64,000 bases of DNA from Ryuthela nishihirai (taxonomy: Eukaryota; Arthropoda; Arachnida; Araneae; Heptathelidae): contig JAWZYU010000024.1 of the NCBI GenBank assembly GCA_038380435.1, positions 51,856,613-51,920,612 on the forward strand, written 5' to 3'. Under the pieces are notes generated by a model. That model made no database searches. It was not told where the DNA came from and worked only from the letters and a program-made list of their open reading frames with translations. The translations under genes and the position numbers were made by a program. Positions 1-9,618 of the stretch are shown piece by piece (positions within the stretch are counted from its first letter, which is position 1; each line of letters opens with the position of its first letter).

Positions 1-113
1 GAAGCCCGAAAAAAATTCTTTGAAGCATTTCAGAACAACTACAATTTAACTGAATTTACCCTAAAAAAAGATTTTGAATCTCGATGCTCTTTCTTTTCAA
101 TTGATTTCCTTAG
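1..113 (+). pseudogene. LINE ORF fragment, 3' part (duplicated copy)
   Basis: Frame 1 is open from the window edge and is lysine/phenylalanine-rich (starting EARKKFFEAF). The same sequence recurs at 2086-2198, where it follows a Cys/His motif typical of the region after the reverse transcriptase of non-LTR retrotransposons. This is therefore the C-terminal end of a LINE ORF, cut on the left by the window and on the right by the SINE-A at 126-750. No function remains. Family assignment comes from motif memory, not a search. Confidence 0.5.
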
Positions 114-125
114 AGAATCGATGTT

Positions 126-750
126 TCCCCGCCCTGCCCACGGTCAGTAGGGGACACCGATGGGCTTGGAAAGGCCGCCGTCCGTCGGATGGGACGTTAA
201 GCCGTGGCACCGTGTGCGGGACAGCCATACCCTGTGCACGTTAAAGAACACGCTGGATGGCCTTGACGGGAGGCTACAATCTGTCTCCCAACAGCTGTTC
301 CAGTGGGTCCCCTCTCCCAACCTTCTCTGAGCCTTCGGGGTCCATGTGACCTGGCCATTTAGCCCATGGTGTGCAAAAAAAGTGCCGCTCAGAGGTAAAA
401 CAATCCAACGTTAAAGAACACTCTGGATGGCCTTGACGGGAGACTACCATCTGTCTCCCAACAGCTGTTCCAGTGGATTCCCTCCCCCAACCTTCTCTGA
501 GCCTTCGGGGTCCATGTGACCTGGCCATTTAGCCCATGGTGTGCATAAAAGTGCCGTTCAGAGATAAAACAACCCAACGTTAAAGAACACTCTGGATGGC
601 CTTGACAGGAGACTACCATCTGTCTCCCAACAGCTGTTCCAGTGGATCCCCTCCCCCAACCTTCTCTGAGCCTTCGGGGTCCATGTGACCTGGCCATTTA
701 GCCCATGGTGTGCAAAAAAGTGCCACTCAGAGACAAAACAACCCAACCCA
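126..750 (+). mobile_element. SINE-A, 5'-truncated, with trimeric tail
   Basis: SINE-A consensus, read across the window: tRNA-related head with A box tggctcagtcggtagcgc and B box ggttcgagtcc; body with gatgggacgttaagccgtgg and cacgttaaagaacac; end gaggtaaaacaacccaac. The head best resembles elongator tRNA-Met. This copy lacks the head and starts at ccccgccctgccc. The ~170-bp tail module from gttaaagaacac to aacccaac occurs three times head-to-tail. A perfect 12-bp TSD (agaatcgatgtt, 114-125 and 751-762) brackets the whole trimer. Host site: the LINE end. Confidence 0.93.
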
Positions 751-762
751 AGAATCGATGTT

Positions 763-1143
763 ACGTCATAGAATACAGATTTCAATTTCGATTTCTTAAT
801 AACGTCTGAAAGATCTAAATATCTCATTAAAGCCAAATAATATTTTCTACATTTCTTCCTTGGTCTATCTGTGTCATATATATATATAAGAATATTTTAC
901 ATTGTATATTCTTCTACATATTTATATATCTGTAATATCATAATCGTATTCTAAGTATTTCAGTTTGTCAAATTCTTTGGGGTAGAAGTGTACAACTAAA
1001 TACCGTAGAGGCCTGTGATGTTAAATAAATAAATACTATCACAGTGCCACAACACTAACAATTTTTGTACTAGTTAGTTAAATCCCTTGGCGTAATATCA
1101 CCACCCCCACCACTAATTACGTAGGCTGTTTCGAACAAGTAAT
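763..1143. other. AT-rich non-coding stretch
   Basis: Contains a short (ta)n tract near 876-890 and no open frame of interest. It is repeated nearly exactly at 2847-3225 as part of the tandem duplication. It probably includes the 3' flank of the LINE fragment. Confidence 0.6.
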
Positions 1144-1154
1144 GACCTGAAGAT

Positions 1155-1539
1155 GGAGTGGGGGTGGCTCAGTCGGTAGCGCGCCAGGCTCGTAATCTGT
1201 AGTTCCCAGGTTCGAGTCCCAGCTGGGTCAGCGTTGAGATTTATCTCCGCAAAATTCCCCGCCCTGCCCACGGTCAGTAGGGGACACCGATGGGCTTGGA
1301 AAGGCCGCCGTCCGTCGGATGGGACGTTAAGCCGTGGCCCCGTGTGCGGGAGAGCCATTCTCTGTGCACGTTAAAGAACACGCTGGATGGCCTTGACGGG
1401 AGGCTACCATCTGTCTCCCAATAGCTGTTCCAGTGGGACCCCTCCCCCAACCTTCTCTAAGACTTCGGGGTCCATGTGACCTGGCCATTTAGCCCATGGT
1501 GTGCAAAAAAGTGCCGCTCAGAGGTAAAACAACCCAACT
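1155..1539 (+). mobile_element. SINE-A, chimeric at the duplication junction
   Basis: Full-length with A and B boxes at the left end. The left flank carries gacctgaagat (1144-1154), which is the TSD of the paralogous SINE at 3237-3646. The right flank (taaaaatcac) does not repeat it. The element therefore looks like a recombinant of two SINE-A copies. Confidence 0.88.
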
Positions 1540-1924
1540 AAAAATCACACTAATAATAGTTCTTGAAGCTACAATTCACAGGCTTAAATGAAAACGCTTT
1601 AAAAGAAAAACACTCTGCCTTTTTTCTTACCTCAACTCTTAAATGATGCGTCAATTGCAAATTGAGGGACTAACTCTCATTTTATGACGTCATTTTCTTT
1701 AATTCATTCGTTTATCTGTTCTAGAAAATTCTTCAAACGACGCATTTGCGTGAGCAGTAAGTTCATTTTTGGTCTCGGATTCAGCATCACAGCGCCCTCT
1801 GTCTTAAAAAGAGAAATAAAGTAAAAAGATATTCAAGAACTTGATACATATTTCAAAATTCACCCTCTAATTAAATAGTAACTTCAGATTTTATCTTGAT
1901 GAAAATATTTCATTTCTTAAACCT
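1540..1924. other. Unique AT-rich sequence
   Basis: No gene, tRNA or repeat recognised. Present once in the window, between the two copies of the duplicated block. Confidence 0.5.
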
Positions 1925-2198
1925 TTTCAGGAGACAAGATCTTAGTAAAATCATAAGGTTGCGTGTAGGTACAGCTGCACTTAATAACTACTTTTTCGAA
2001 ATCAAGAAAACCCACTCCGATCTTTGCAACACCTGTAAAGTAAAAGAAACTGTTTCACATGTCTGTAATTTGTGAAAAATATGATGAAGCCCGAAAAAAA
2101 TTCTTTGAAGCATTTCAGAACAACTACAATTTAACTGAATTTACCCTAAAAAAAGATTTTGAATCTCGATGCTCTTTCTTTTCAATTGATTTCCTTAG
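1925..2198 (+). pseudogene. Non-LTR retrotransposon ORF2 C-terminal fragment
   Basis: The translated strand reads an Arg-rich segment (IIRLRVGTAALNNYF) followed by DLCNTCKVKETVSHVC. That is the Leu-Arg-x-Gly / Cys-x2-Cys...His-x-Cys pattern found after the reverse transcriptase in many LINEs, where it would form a nucleic-acid-binding region. The frame is broken around 2070: the upstream part hits a stop and the downstream part continues in another frame. A SINE-A at 2211 interrupts the end. A dead fragment; its clade cannot be assigned. Confidence 0.55.
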
Positions 2199-2210
2199 AG
2201 AATCGATGTT

Positions 2211-2834
2211 TCCCCGCCCTGCCCACGGTCAGTAGGGGACACCGATGGGCTTGGAAAGGCCGCCGTCCGTCGGATGGGACGTTAAGCCGTGGCAACGTGT
2301 GCGGGACAGCCATACCCTGTGCACGTTAAAGAACACGCTGGATGGCCTTGACGGGAGGCTACAATCTGTCTCCCAACAGCTGTTCCAGTGGGTCCCCTCT
2401 CCCAACCTTCTCTGAGCCTTCGGGGTCCATGTGACCTGGCCATTTAGCCCATGGTGTGCATAAAAGTGCCGCTCAGAGATAAAACAACCCAACGTTAAAG
2501 AACACTCTGTATGGCGTTGACGGGAGACTACCATTTGTCTCCCAACAGCTGTTCCAGTGGATCCCCTCCCCCAACCTTCTCTGAGCCTTCGGGGTCCATG
2601 TGACCTGGCCATTTAGCCCATGGTGTGCATAAAAGTGCCGCTCAGAGATAAAACAACCCAACGTTAAAGAACACTCTGGATGGCCTTGACGGGAGACTAC
2701 CTTTTGTCTCCCAACAGCTGTTCCAGTGGATCCCCTCCCCCAACCTTCTCTGAGATTTCGGGGTCCATGTGACCTGGCCATTTAGCCCATGGTGTGCAAA
2801 AAAGTGCCGCTCAGAAGCAAAACAACCCAACCCA
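2211..2834 (+). mobile_element. SINE-A with trimeric tail (second duplicate)
   Basis: Paralogue of the copy at 126-750, with the same perfect 12-bp TSD at 2199-2210 and 2835-2846. It differs by point changes and keeps three tail modules, so trimerisation preceded the segmental duplication. Confidence 0.93.
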
Positions 2835-2846
2835 AGAATCGATGTT

Positions 2847-3225
2847 ACGTCATAGAACACAGATTTCAATTTCGATTTTTTAATAACGTCTGAAAGATCT
2901 AAATATTTCATTAAAGCCAAATAATATTTTCTACATTTCTTCCTTGGTCTATCTGTGTCATATATATATAAGAATATTTTACATTGTATATTCTTCTACA
3001 TATTTATATATCTGTAATATCATAATCGTATTCTAAGTATTTCAGTTTGTCAAATTCTTTGGGGTAGAAGTGTACAACTAAATACCGTAGAGGCCTGTGA
3101 TGTTAAATAAATAAATACTATCACACTGCCACAACAGTAACAATTTTTGTACTAGTTAGTTAAATCCCTTGGCGTAATATCACCACCCCCACCACTAATT
3201 ATGTAGTTTGTTTCGAACAAGTAAT
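2847..3225. other. AT-rich stretch, duplicate of 763-1143
   Basis: Nearly identical to 763-1143; no coding signal. Confidence 0.6.
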
Positions 3226-3236
3226 GACCTGAAGAT

Positions 3237-3646
3237 GGGGTGGGGGTGGCTCAGTCGGTAGCGCGCCAGGCTCGTAATCTGTAGTTCCCAGGTTCGAGTC
3301 CCAGCTGGGTCAGCGTTGAGATTTATCTCCGCAAAATTCCCCGCCCTGCCCACGGTCAGTAGGGGACACCGATGGGCTTGGAAAGGAAGCCGTCCGTCGG
3401 ATGGGACGTTAAGCCGTGGCCCCGTGTGCGGGAGAGCCATACCCTGTGACGTTAAAGAACACGCTAGATGGCCTTGACGGGGGCTACCATCTGTCTCCTA
3501 ACAGCTGTTCCAGTGGGTCCTCTCCTCCAAGAGGAGAGGACCCACTGGAACAGTGGAGTTTTCTGAGCCTTCGGGGTCCATGTGGCCTGGCCATTTAGCC
3601 CATTGTGTGCAAAAAAGTGCCGCTCAGAGGTAAAACAACCCAACCC
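3237..3646 (+). mobile_element. SINE-A, full length, with internal inverted duplication
   Basis: Head to tail present, TSD gacctgaagat at 3226-3236 and 3647-3657. A 23-bp segment of the element is copied in inverted orientation: arms 3505-3527 and 3531-3553 with a 3-base spacer. The result is a perfect stem-loop in the tail region. Confidence 0.92.
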
Positions 3647-3930
3647 GACCTGAAGATTCCAGGTCCTTCCAGATGGTAAGAGATTAAACAATCCACATGA
3701 AACACTTGGGAACCTTGGGGGTGGGGGGGATTGCCTCAATCGGTAGCATTCCAGGCTCAAAATCTGCCTGTCGCTCAAAAAAATATCCGAACACTATGGT
3801 TGATTACAGAATTCAGAAAAAATATCTGGCAACGATTTTTTAGAAATTAGTGATCTGGCAACCTTCGTGTCACGTGATTACAGAATTCAGGAAAAATATC
3901 TGTAGCGTGTACAGCAACTGTACACGCTCC

Positions 3931-4001
3931 AGTTACCGTTCACAGCAAACTGGAGCGTGTGCAGTTACCGCACACGCTCCAGTTTGCTGTGAACGGTAAC
4001 T
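3931..4001. repeat. Long hairpin at MITE-T satellite edge
   Basis: An inverted repeat with arms of about 35 bp (agttaccgttcacagcaaac ... gtttgctgtgaacggtaact) and almost no loop. A smaller hairpin (tacacgctcc) lies just upstream. The same pair occurs in every satellite-bearing MITE-T in the window. Confidence 0.85.
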
Positions 4002-5070
4002 GCACACGCTCAATATTTCCGTGAGTGAGCCCACACGATCCAGGTCTTTGTGAGCTCACACGATCCAATGTGCTGTGAACTTTAATCGCAACCGCTCCAG
4101 TTTGCTGTGAACAGTAACTGCACACGCTCAATATTTCCATGAGTGAGCCCACACGATCCAGGTCTTTGTGAGCTCACACGATCCAATGTGCTGTGAACAT
4201 TAACCGCAACCGCTCCAGTTTGCTGTGAACGGTAATTGCACACGCTCAATATTTCCGTGAGTGAGCCTACACGATCCAGGTCTTTGTGAGCTCACACGAT
4301 CCAATGTGCTGTGAACATTAATCGCAACCGCTCCAGATTGCTGTGAACGGTAACTGCACATGCTCAATATTTCCGTGAGTGAGCCCACACGATCCAGGTC
4401 TTTGTGAGCTCACACGATCCAATGTGGTGTGAACATTAATCGCAACCGCTCCAGTTTGCTGTGAACGGTAACTGCACACGCTCAATATTTCGGTGAGTGA
4501 ACCCACACGATCCAGATCTTTGTGAGCTCACACGATCCAATGTGCTGTGAACATTAACCGCTCCAGTTTGCTGTGAACGGTAATTGCACACGCTCAATAT
4601 TTCCGTGAGTGAGTCCACACGATCCAGATCTTTGTGAGCTCACACGATCCAATGTACTGTGAACATTAACCGCAACCGCTCCAGTTTGCTGTGAACGGTA
4701 ATTGAACACGCTCAATATTTCCGTGAGTGAGCCACACGATCCAGGTCTTTGTGAGCTCACACGATCCAATGTGCTGTGAACATTAACCGCAACCGCTCCA
4801 GTTTGCTGTGAACGGTAACTGCACACGCTCAATATTTCCGTGAGTGAGCCCACACGATCCAGGTCTTTGTGAGCTCACACGATCCAATGTGCTGTGAACA
4901 TTAACCGCAACCGCTCCAGTTTGCTGTGAACGGTGACTGCACACGCTCAATATTTCCGTGTGTGAGCCCACACGATCCAGGTCTTTGTGAGCTCACACGA
5001 TCCAATGTGCTGTAAACATCAACCGCAACCGCTCCAGTTTGCTGTGAACGGTAACTGCACACGCTCCATA
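3970..5070. repeat. 118-bp satellite array, about nine units
   Basis: Landmark aatatttcc recurs about every 118 bp between 4011 and 4950. Each unit holds two related halves (gtgagcccacacgatcca and gtgagctcacacgatcca). 118 is not a multiple of three, so the recurring 62-residue open frames are artefacts. Confidence 0.93.
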
Positions 5071-5490
5071 GTCATTGCATTATATATTCATACGCATTAT
5101 ATATATTAAAAAATATCCGTACGCTATGGTTGATTGCAGAATTCAGAAAAAATATCTGGCAACGATTTTTTTTTTAGAAATTAGTTATCTGGCAACCTTC
5201 GTGTCACGTAGGTTGCCAGAATCACTAATTTCTAAAAAAATCGTTGCCAGATATTTTTTCTGAATTCTGTAATCAACCATAGAGTTCGGATACTTTTTTG
5301 AGCGACTTTACCAGCGTTGCTAATTATCATTGCTAACGCCTCACCTTCTGTGAGAAAGGGGTCACCGATGATCTTGGAAAGGACGCCATCCACAGAATGG
5401 GACCTTAAATCGTGTCACCATGTACAGAAGTGTCATACCCCGTACGTCAAAAAATACGCTGGATTGCCTTCGTGAGGGGGGGGGGGGGGG

Positions 5491-8065
5491 CTACGATCTG
5501 TCTTCTAACAGCTATCAAGGGGGGTCCTCTCCTCCCAACCTTTTTTCTGAGGGGGGGAGGTGCTACTATCTGTCTCCTAACAGCTATCAAGGGGATCCTC
5601 TCCTCCCAACCTTTTCTCTGAGGGGGGGAGGTGCTACCATCTGTCTCCTAGCAGCTATCAAGGGGGTCCTCTCCTCCCAACCTTTTTTCTGAGGGGAGGA
5701 GGTGCTACCATCTGTCTCCTAGCAGCTATCAAGGTGGTCCTCTCCTCCCAACCTTTTTTCTGAGGGGGGGAGGTGCTACCATCTGTCTCCTAACAGCTAT
5801 CAAGTGGGTCCTCTCCTCCCAACCTTTTTTCTGAGGGGAGGAGGTGCTACCATCTATCTCCTAGCAGCTATCAAGGTGGTCCTCTCCTCCCAACCTTTTT
5901 TCTGAGGGGAGGAGGTGCTACCATCTGTCTCCTAACAGCTATCAAGGGGGTCCTCTCCTCCCAACCTTTTTTCTGAGGGGGGGGGGAAGTGCTACCATCT
6001 GTCTCCCTGCAGCTATCAAGGGGGTCCTCTCCTCCCAACCTTTTTTCTGAGGGGAGGAGGTGCTACTATCTGTCTCCTAGCAGCTATCAAGGTGGTCCTC
6101 TCCTCCCAACCTTTTTTCTGAGGGGGGGAGGTGCTACCATCTGTCTCCTAACAGCTATCAAGTGGGTCCTCTCCTCCCAACCTTTTTTCTGAGGGGAGGA
6201 GGTGCTACCATCTATCTCCTAGCAGCTATCAAGGTGGTCCTCTCCTCCCAACCTTTTTTCTGAGGGGAGGAGGTGCTACCATCTGTCTCCTAACAGCTAT
6301 CAAGGGGGTCCTCTCCTCCCAACCTTTTTTCTGAGGGGGGGGGGAAGTGCTACCATCTGTCTCCCTGCAGCTATCAAGGGGGTCCTCTCCTCCCAACCTT
6401 TTTTCTGAGGGGAGGAGGTGCTACTATCTGTCTCCTAGCAGCTATCAAGGTGGTCCTCTCCTCCCAACCTTTTTTCTTAGGGGCGGGGGGTGCTACCATC
6501 TGTCTCCGAACAGCTATCAAGGGGGTCCTCTCCTCCCAACTTTTTTTCTGAGGGGGGAGGTGCTACCATCTGTCTCCTAGCAGTTATCAAGGGGGTCCTC
6601 TCCTCCCAACCTTTTTTCTGAGGGGGGGAGGTGCTACCATCTGTCTCCTAGCAGCTATCAAGGTGGTCCTCTCCTCCCAACTTTTTTTCTGAGGGGGGGG
6701 GGAGGTGCTACCATCTGTCTCCTAACAGCTATCAAGCGGGTTCTCTCCTCCCAACCTTTTTTCTGAGGGGGGGAGGTGCTACCATCTGTCTCCTAACAGC
6801 TATCAAGGGGCTCCTCTCCTCCCAACCTTTTTTCTGAGGGGAGGAGGTGCTACCATCTGTCTCCTAACAGCTATCAAGGGGGTCCTCTCCTCCCAACCTT
6901 TTTTCTGAGGGGAGGAGGTGCTACTATCTGTCTCCTAGCAGCTATCAAGGTGGTCCTCTCCTCCCAACCTTTTTTCTTAGGGGCGGGGGGTGCTACCATC
7001 TGTCTCCGAACAGCTATCAAGGGGGTCCTCTCCTCCCAACCTTTTTTTCTGAGGGGGGAGGTGCTACCATCTGTCTCCTAGCAGCTATCAAGGGGGTCCT
7101 CTCCTCCCAACCTTTTTTCTGAGGGGGGGGAGGTGCTACCATCTGTCTCCTAGCAGCTATCAAGAGGGTCCTCTCCTCCCAACCTTTTTTCTGAGGGGGG
7201 GAGGTGCTACCATCTGTCTCCTAACAGCTATCAAGGTGGTCCTCTCCTCCAAACTTTTTTTCTGAGGGGGGGAGGTGCTACCATCTGTCTCCTAACAGCT
7301 ATCAAGCGGGTTCTCTCCTCCCAACCTTTTTTATGAGGGGGGGAGGTGCTACCATCTGTCTCCTAGCAGCTATCAAGGGGGTCCTCTCCTCCCAACCTTT
7401 TTTCTGAGGGGAGGAGGTGCTACCATCTGTCTCCTAACAGCTATCAAGGTGGTCCTCTCCTCCCAACCTTTTTTCTGAGGGGGGGGGGGGGGGGGGGTGC
7501 TACCATCTGTCTCCTAACAGCTATCAAGGGGATCCTCTCCTCCCAACCTTTTTTCTGAGGGGGGGAGGTGCTACCATCTGTCTCCTAACAGCTATCAAGG
7601 GGGTCCTCTCCTCCCAACCTTTTTTCTGAGGGGGGGAGGTGCTACCATCTGTCTCCTGACAGCTATTAAGGAGGTCCTCTCCTCCCAACCTTTTTTCTGA
7701 GGGGGGGGGGGGAGTTGCTACCATCTGTCTCCTAACAGCTATCAAGGGGGGTCCTCTCCTCCCAACCTTTTTTCTAAGGGGGGGAGGTGCTACCATCTGT
7801 CTCCTGACAGCTATCAAAGGGGTTCTCTCCTCCCAACCTTTTTTCTGAGGAGGGGAGGTGCTACCATCTGTCTCCTAACAGCTATCAAGGGGGTCCTCTC
7901 CTCCCAACCTTTTTTCTGAGGGGGGGAGGTGCTACTATCTGTCTCCTAACAGCTATCAAGGGGGGTCCTCTCCTCCCAACCTTTTTTCTGAGGGGGGGGG
8001 GAGGTGCTACCATCTGTCTCCTAACAGCTATCAATGGGGGTCCTCTCCTCCCAACCTTTTTCTGA
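5491..8065. repeat. G-rich ~71-bp minisatellite, about 36 units
   Basis: Unit: gctaccatctgtctcctaac, agctatcaaggggg, tcctctcctcccaacc, ttttttctga, then 7 to 19 G. It is colinear with the SINE-A tail segment (gctaccatctgtctcccaac ... cccaaccttctctgagcc), so it arose from that element. A five-unit higher-order repeat of 358 bp is visible (5989 versus 6347), and a marked unit recurs at 498 bp (about 6475 and 6973). Confidence 0.93.
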
Positions 8066-8135
8066 GCCCTTGGAGTGCGACTTGGGCATTAAGCCATTGT
8101 GTGCCAAAACGTGCTCCCTAGAGATAAAACGACCC

Positions 8136-8380
8136 CAGTACCTTGTACGATTCGTTTCGTCGTTAATCCTTGTTACTGTTTAAAAATAAATTCGAATATA
8201 TTTTCTTTAATAAATAAAATTTTGTTAAGATTGATGATTTAATTGGTAAAGTACCTGGAAGACCGAACTTTGCTCGGTAAAGGTGGGCTGAGTGATAAAC
8301 TTGCTGTGCATACAGAATTTTGTATTTTGGTATGTCATTTCCAACGATTGTAATACTAAGTGAAAATCATAAAGACGAAT
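8136..8380. other. Unique AT-rich sequence
   Basis: No feature recognised apart from the open frame continuing from the Helitron remnant. Confidence 0.4.
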
Positions 8381-8554
8381 CAGCTGCTCGATGATCTCGG
8401 CGTTGATCTTACTGACGTCATTGCTCAATGGCGCGAGTATAGCTCGGTCCTTCAACCCTTCATAGTTTTCATTGGCGTGGCAATTTCCGAAGACTTCATA
8501 AATGAGATTGCAATTAGAAAGGATGGTCCATATTGGCTCAGGTGGAACATCATC
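8381..8554 (-). pseudogene. Helitron-type PIF1 helicase fragment
   Basis: A minus-strand frame (8225-8713) contains, at residues about 54-111, the segment LKDRAILAPLSNDVSKINAE. It matches the (E/D)RAILAP-x-N-x-DV-x-x-IN signature found between helicase motifs in the PIF1-like domain of Helitron transposons, with the usual upstream leucine-rich stretch. Sequence on either side (Asn-run upstream, no later motifs downstream) does not fit the family. This is an isolated fossil of a few dozen residues, not a gene. Confidence 0.62.
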
Positions 8555-9618
8555 ACACCTTTTATTATTATTATTTTTTTCTTCAAATGCAAAAAAGAAC
8601 CACCAGGCCTGAGAAAAGGGGGTACCCCCGGATGACCCTATAAATGAGTTTTCCCAAATTCGAGACTTGCTAAATCGCTTTCTCGCACCCGAAAACGGTA
8701 GATTCACCCCCATTTCATCGATATCCTTACGCCCGTTTTCAAGATAAAAGTTACATAAAATTATACATACAAGAATTGCTCGCTTTACAGTATAGGATAT
8801 ATAAGGTTTATGAGATCATACATCTCCCACAACTGCTGTGTGGTAGACAGTTGTTGGAATGGAAAACTAGTGTCCTCTATTATATTTTGAGCAATTTAAA
8901 AATTTCATGCGATCTGTCTCTGATTTATATCTCATGATTAATGTATAATTTATGTCTAGAGTTTTTGCTAAGAATGATAATAGTTTGGGTTTGTTGATTA
9001 AATGAAAGACAACGCTCGAAACGAAGAGACGAGAAGGACACATACAATGAGTCTTAACACTGGAAGACATGTTAGACAACATACTCATCAAATGAAGCAT
9101 GCTTCTTTAGATATCAAACAGAGACATTGTGAGGAACGTTTTAACCCAACATAACGACAACATTTTAAATAATTAACTGTAACAGTATACACTAATATGC
9201 CTCGTGCTTGCTATCAACAGAAGTATTGCGGTGAAATTTTCCTAATCTTCAATAAAAAAGAAAACTAAAATGCCGTTCACGACTAAAGTAATCCATCAGA
9301 ACCCTTATAACAGGGCGTTAATATTCATAAACGTTTGTTATTCTTGTACGGAAACTAAAAAAAAATCATTTATCATTGGTGCAGTCTTGAGCATTTGCGA
9401 ATATTGAACAGCAAAAGGTAAATGCTGTTCGACATTAAAACGACCCTTATAGAATCCACGAATCACCCTTTAAATAGGCTTGAACAGTTGTCAATATCGA
9501 ACAACAAGAGTTAGGTAAATGCTGTTCAAGACTAAACCAACTTACCCCGACCACTGGAAAACCGGTTTACACGGCCTTGAATGTTTGCTAGTCTTAAACA
9601 GCAAACATAAAATGATGT
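8555..9618. other. Unique sequence without recognised gene
   Basis: AT-rich. Two short related motifs (aaatgctgttc, ~9420 and 9520) hint at old repeats. Open frames are short and resemble nothing I know. Confidence 0.4.

Larger units (their letters stand above)
1..3646. repeat. 2,085-bp tandem segmental duplication
   Basis: Position 1 matches 2086 and the match runs through a LINE end, a trimeric SINE-A, an AT-rich block and the left part of a second SINE-A. The offset is 2,085 at 126/2211 and about 2,082 at 1113/3195. Copy 2 keeps both TSDs of its second SINE-A (3226-3236 and 3647-3657). Copy 1 has only the left TSD (1144-1154), so the junction lies inside the SINE at 1155-1539. The 1540-2085 stretch occurs once here. 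More copies may lie upstream of the window. Confidence 0.9.
3768..5308 (+). mobile_element. MITE-T carrying nine 118-bp satellite units
   Basis: The left end ctgtcgctcaaaaaaatatc and the right end (tgttcggata-type, gagcgact) are inverted repeats of the family's terminal sequence. TA follows the right end at 5309-5310; the left TA is mutated. Order inside: half hairpin arm, a palindrome around 3931-4001, 118-bp units, an AT segment (5083-5110), then an opposite arm. There is no transposase, so the element is non-autonomous. Confidence 0.82.
3711..8135 (+). mobile_element. Exploded, diverged SINE-A (head, MITE insertion, body, minisatellite, tail)
   Basis: The head (ttgcctcaatcggtagc, 3731-3747) ends at 3767, where a MITE-T begins. 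After the MITE the body resumes (ccagcgttg at 5311; caccgatgatcttggaaagg, 5362-5381; the gatgggac-ttaa box as aatgggaccttaa, ~5396-5408). The ~71-bp G-rich array follows from about 5490, and the element closes with a SINE-like end (8065-8135: gcattaagccattgtgtgcc, then gagataaaacgacccc). A ~400-bp element thus occupies about 4.4 kb. Confidence 0.75.

Noticed and set aside
1156..1230. Functional tRNA genes at SINE heads
   Set aside because: A and B boxes are present but the 3' acceptor strand does not pair, and each copy continues into the same SINE body.
1113..1358. Recurring 80-130-residue frames (MALPHTGPRLNVPSDGRRPF..., MARSHGPRRLREGWG...)
   Set aside because: All are translations of the antisense or sense SINE-A body, cut by each copy's indels. 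The tRNA-like head, short size and target duplications identify a SINE.
3940..4971. Recurring 62-residue frames (MGSLTEILSVCSYRSQQTGA...) as a gene family
   Set aside because: They repeat every 118 bp in step with the satellite, on both strands of different arrays. They are translations of non-coding repeat units.
8360..8635. 91-codon plus-strand frame with a hydrophobic segment
   Set aside because: It overlaps the Helitron-like minus-strand frame, which has a family signature; this strand has none.
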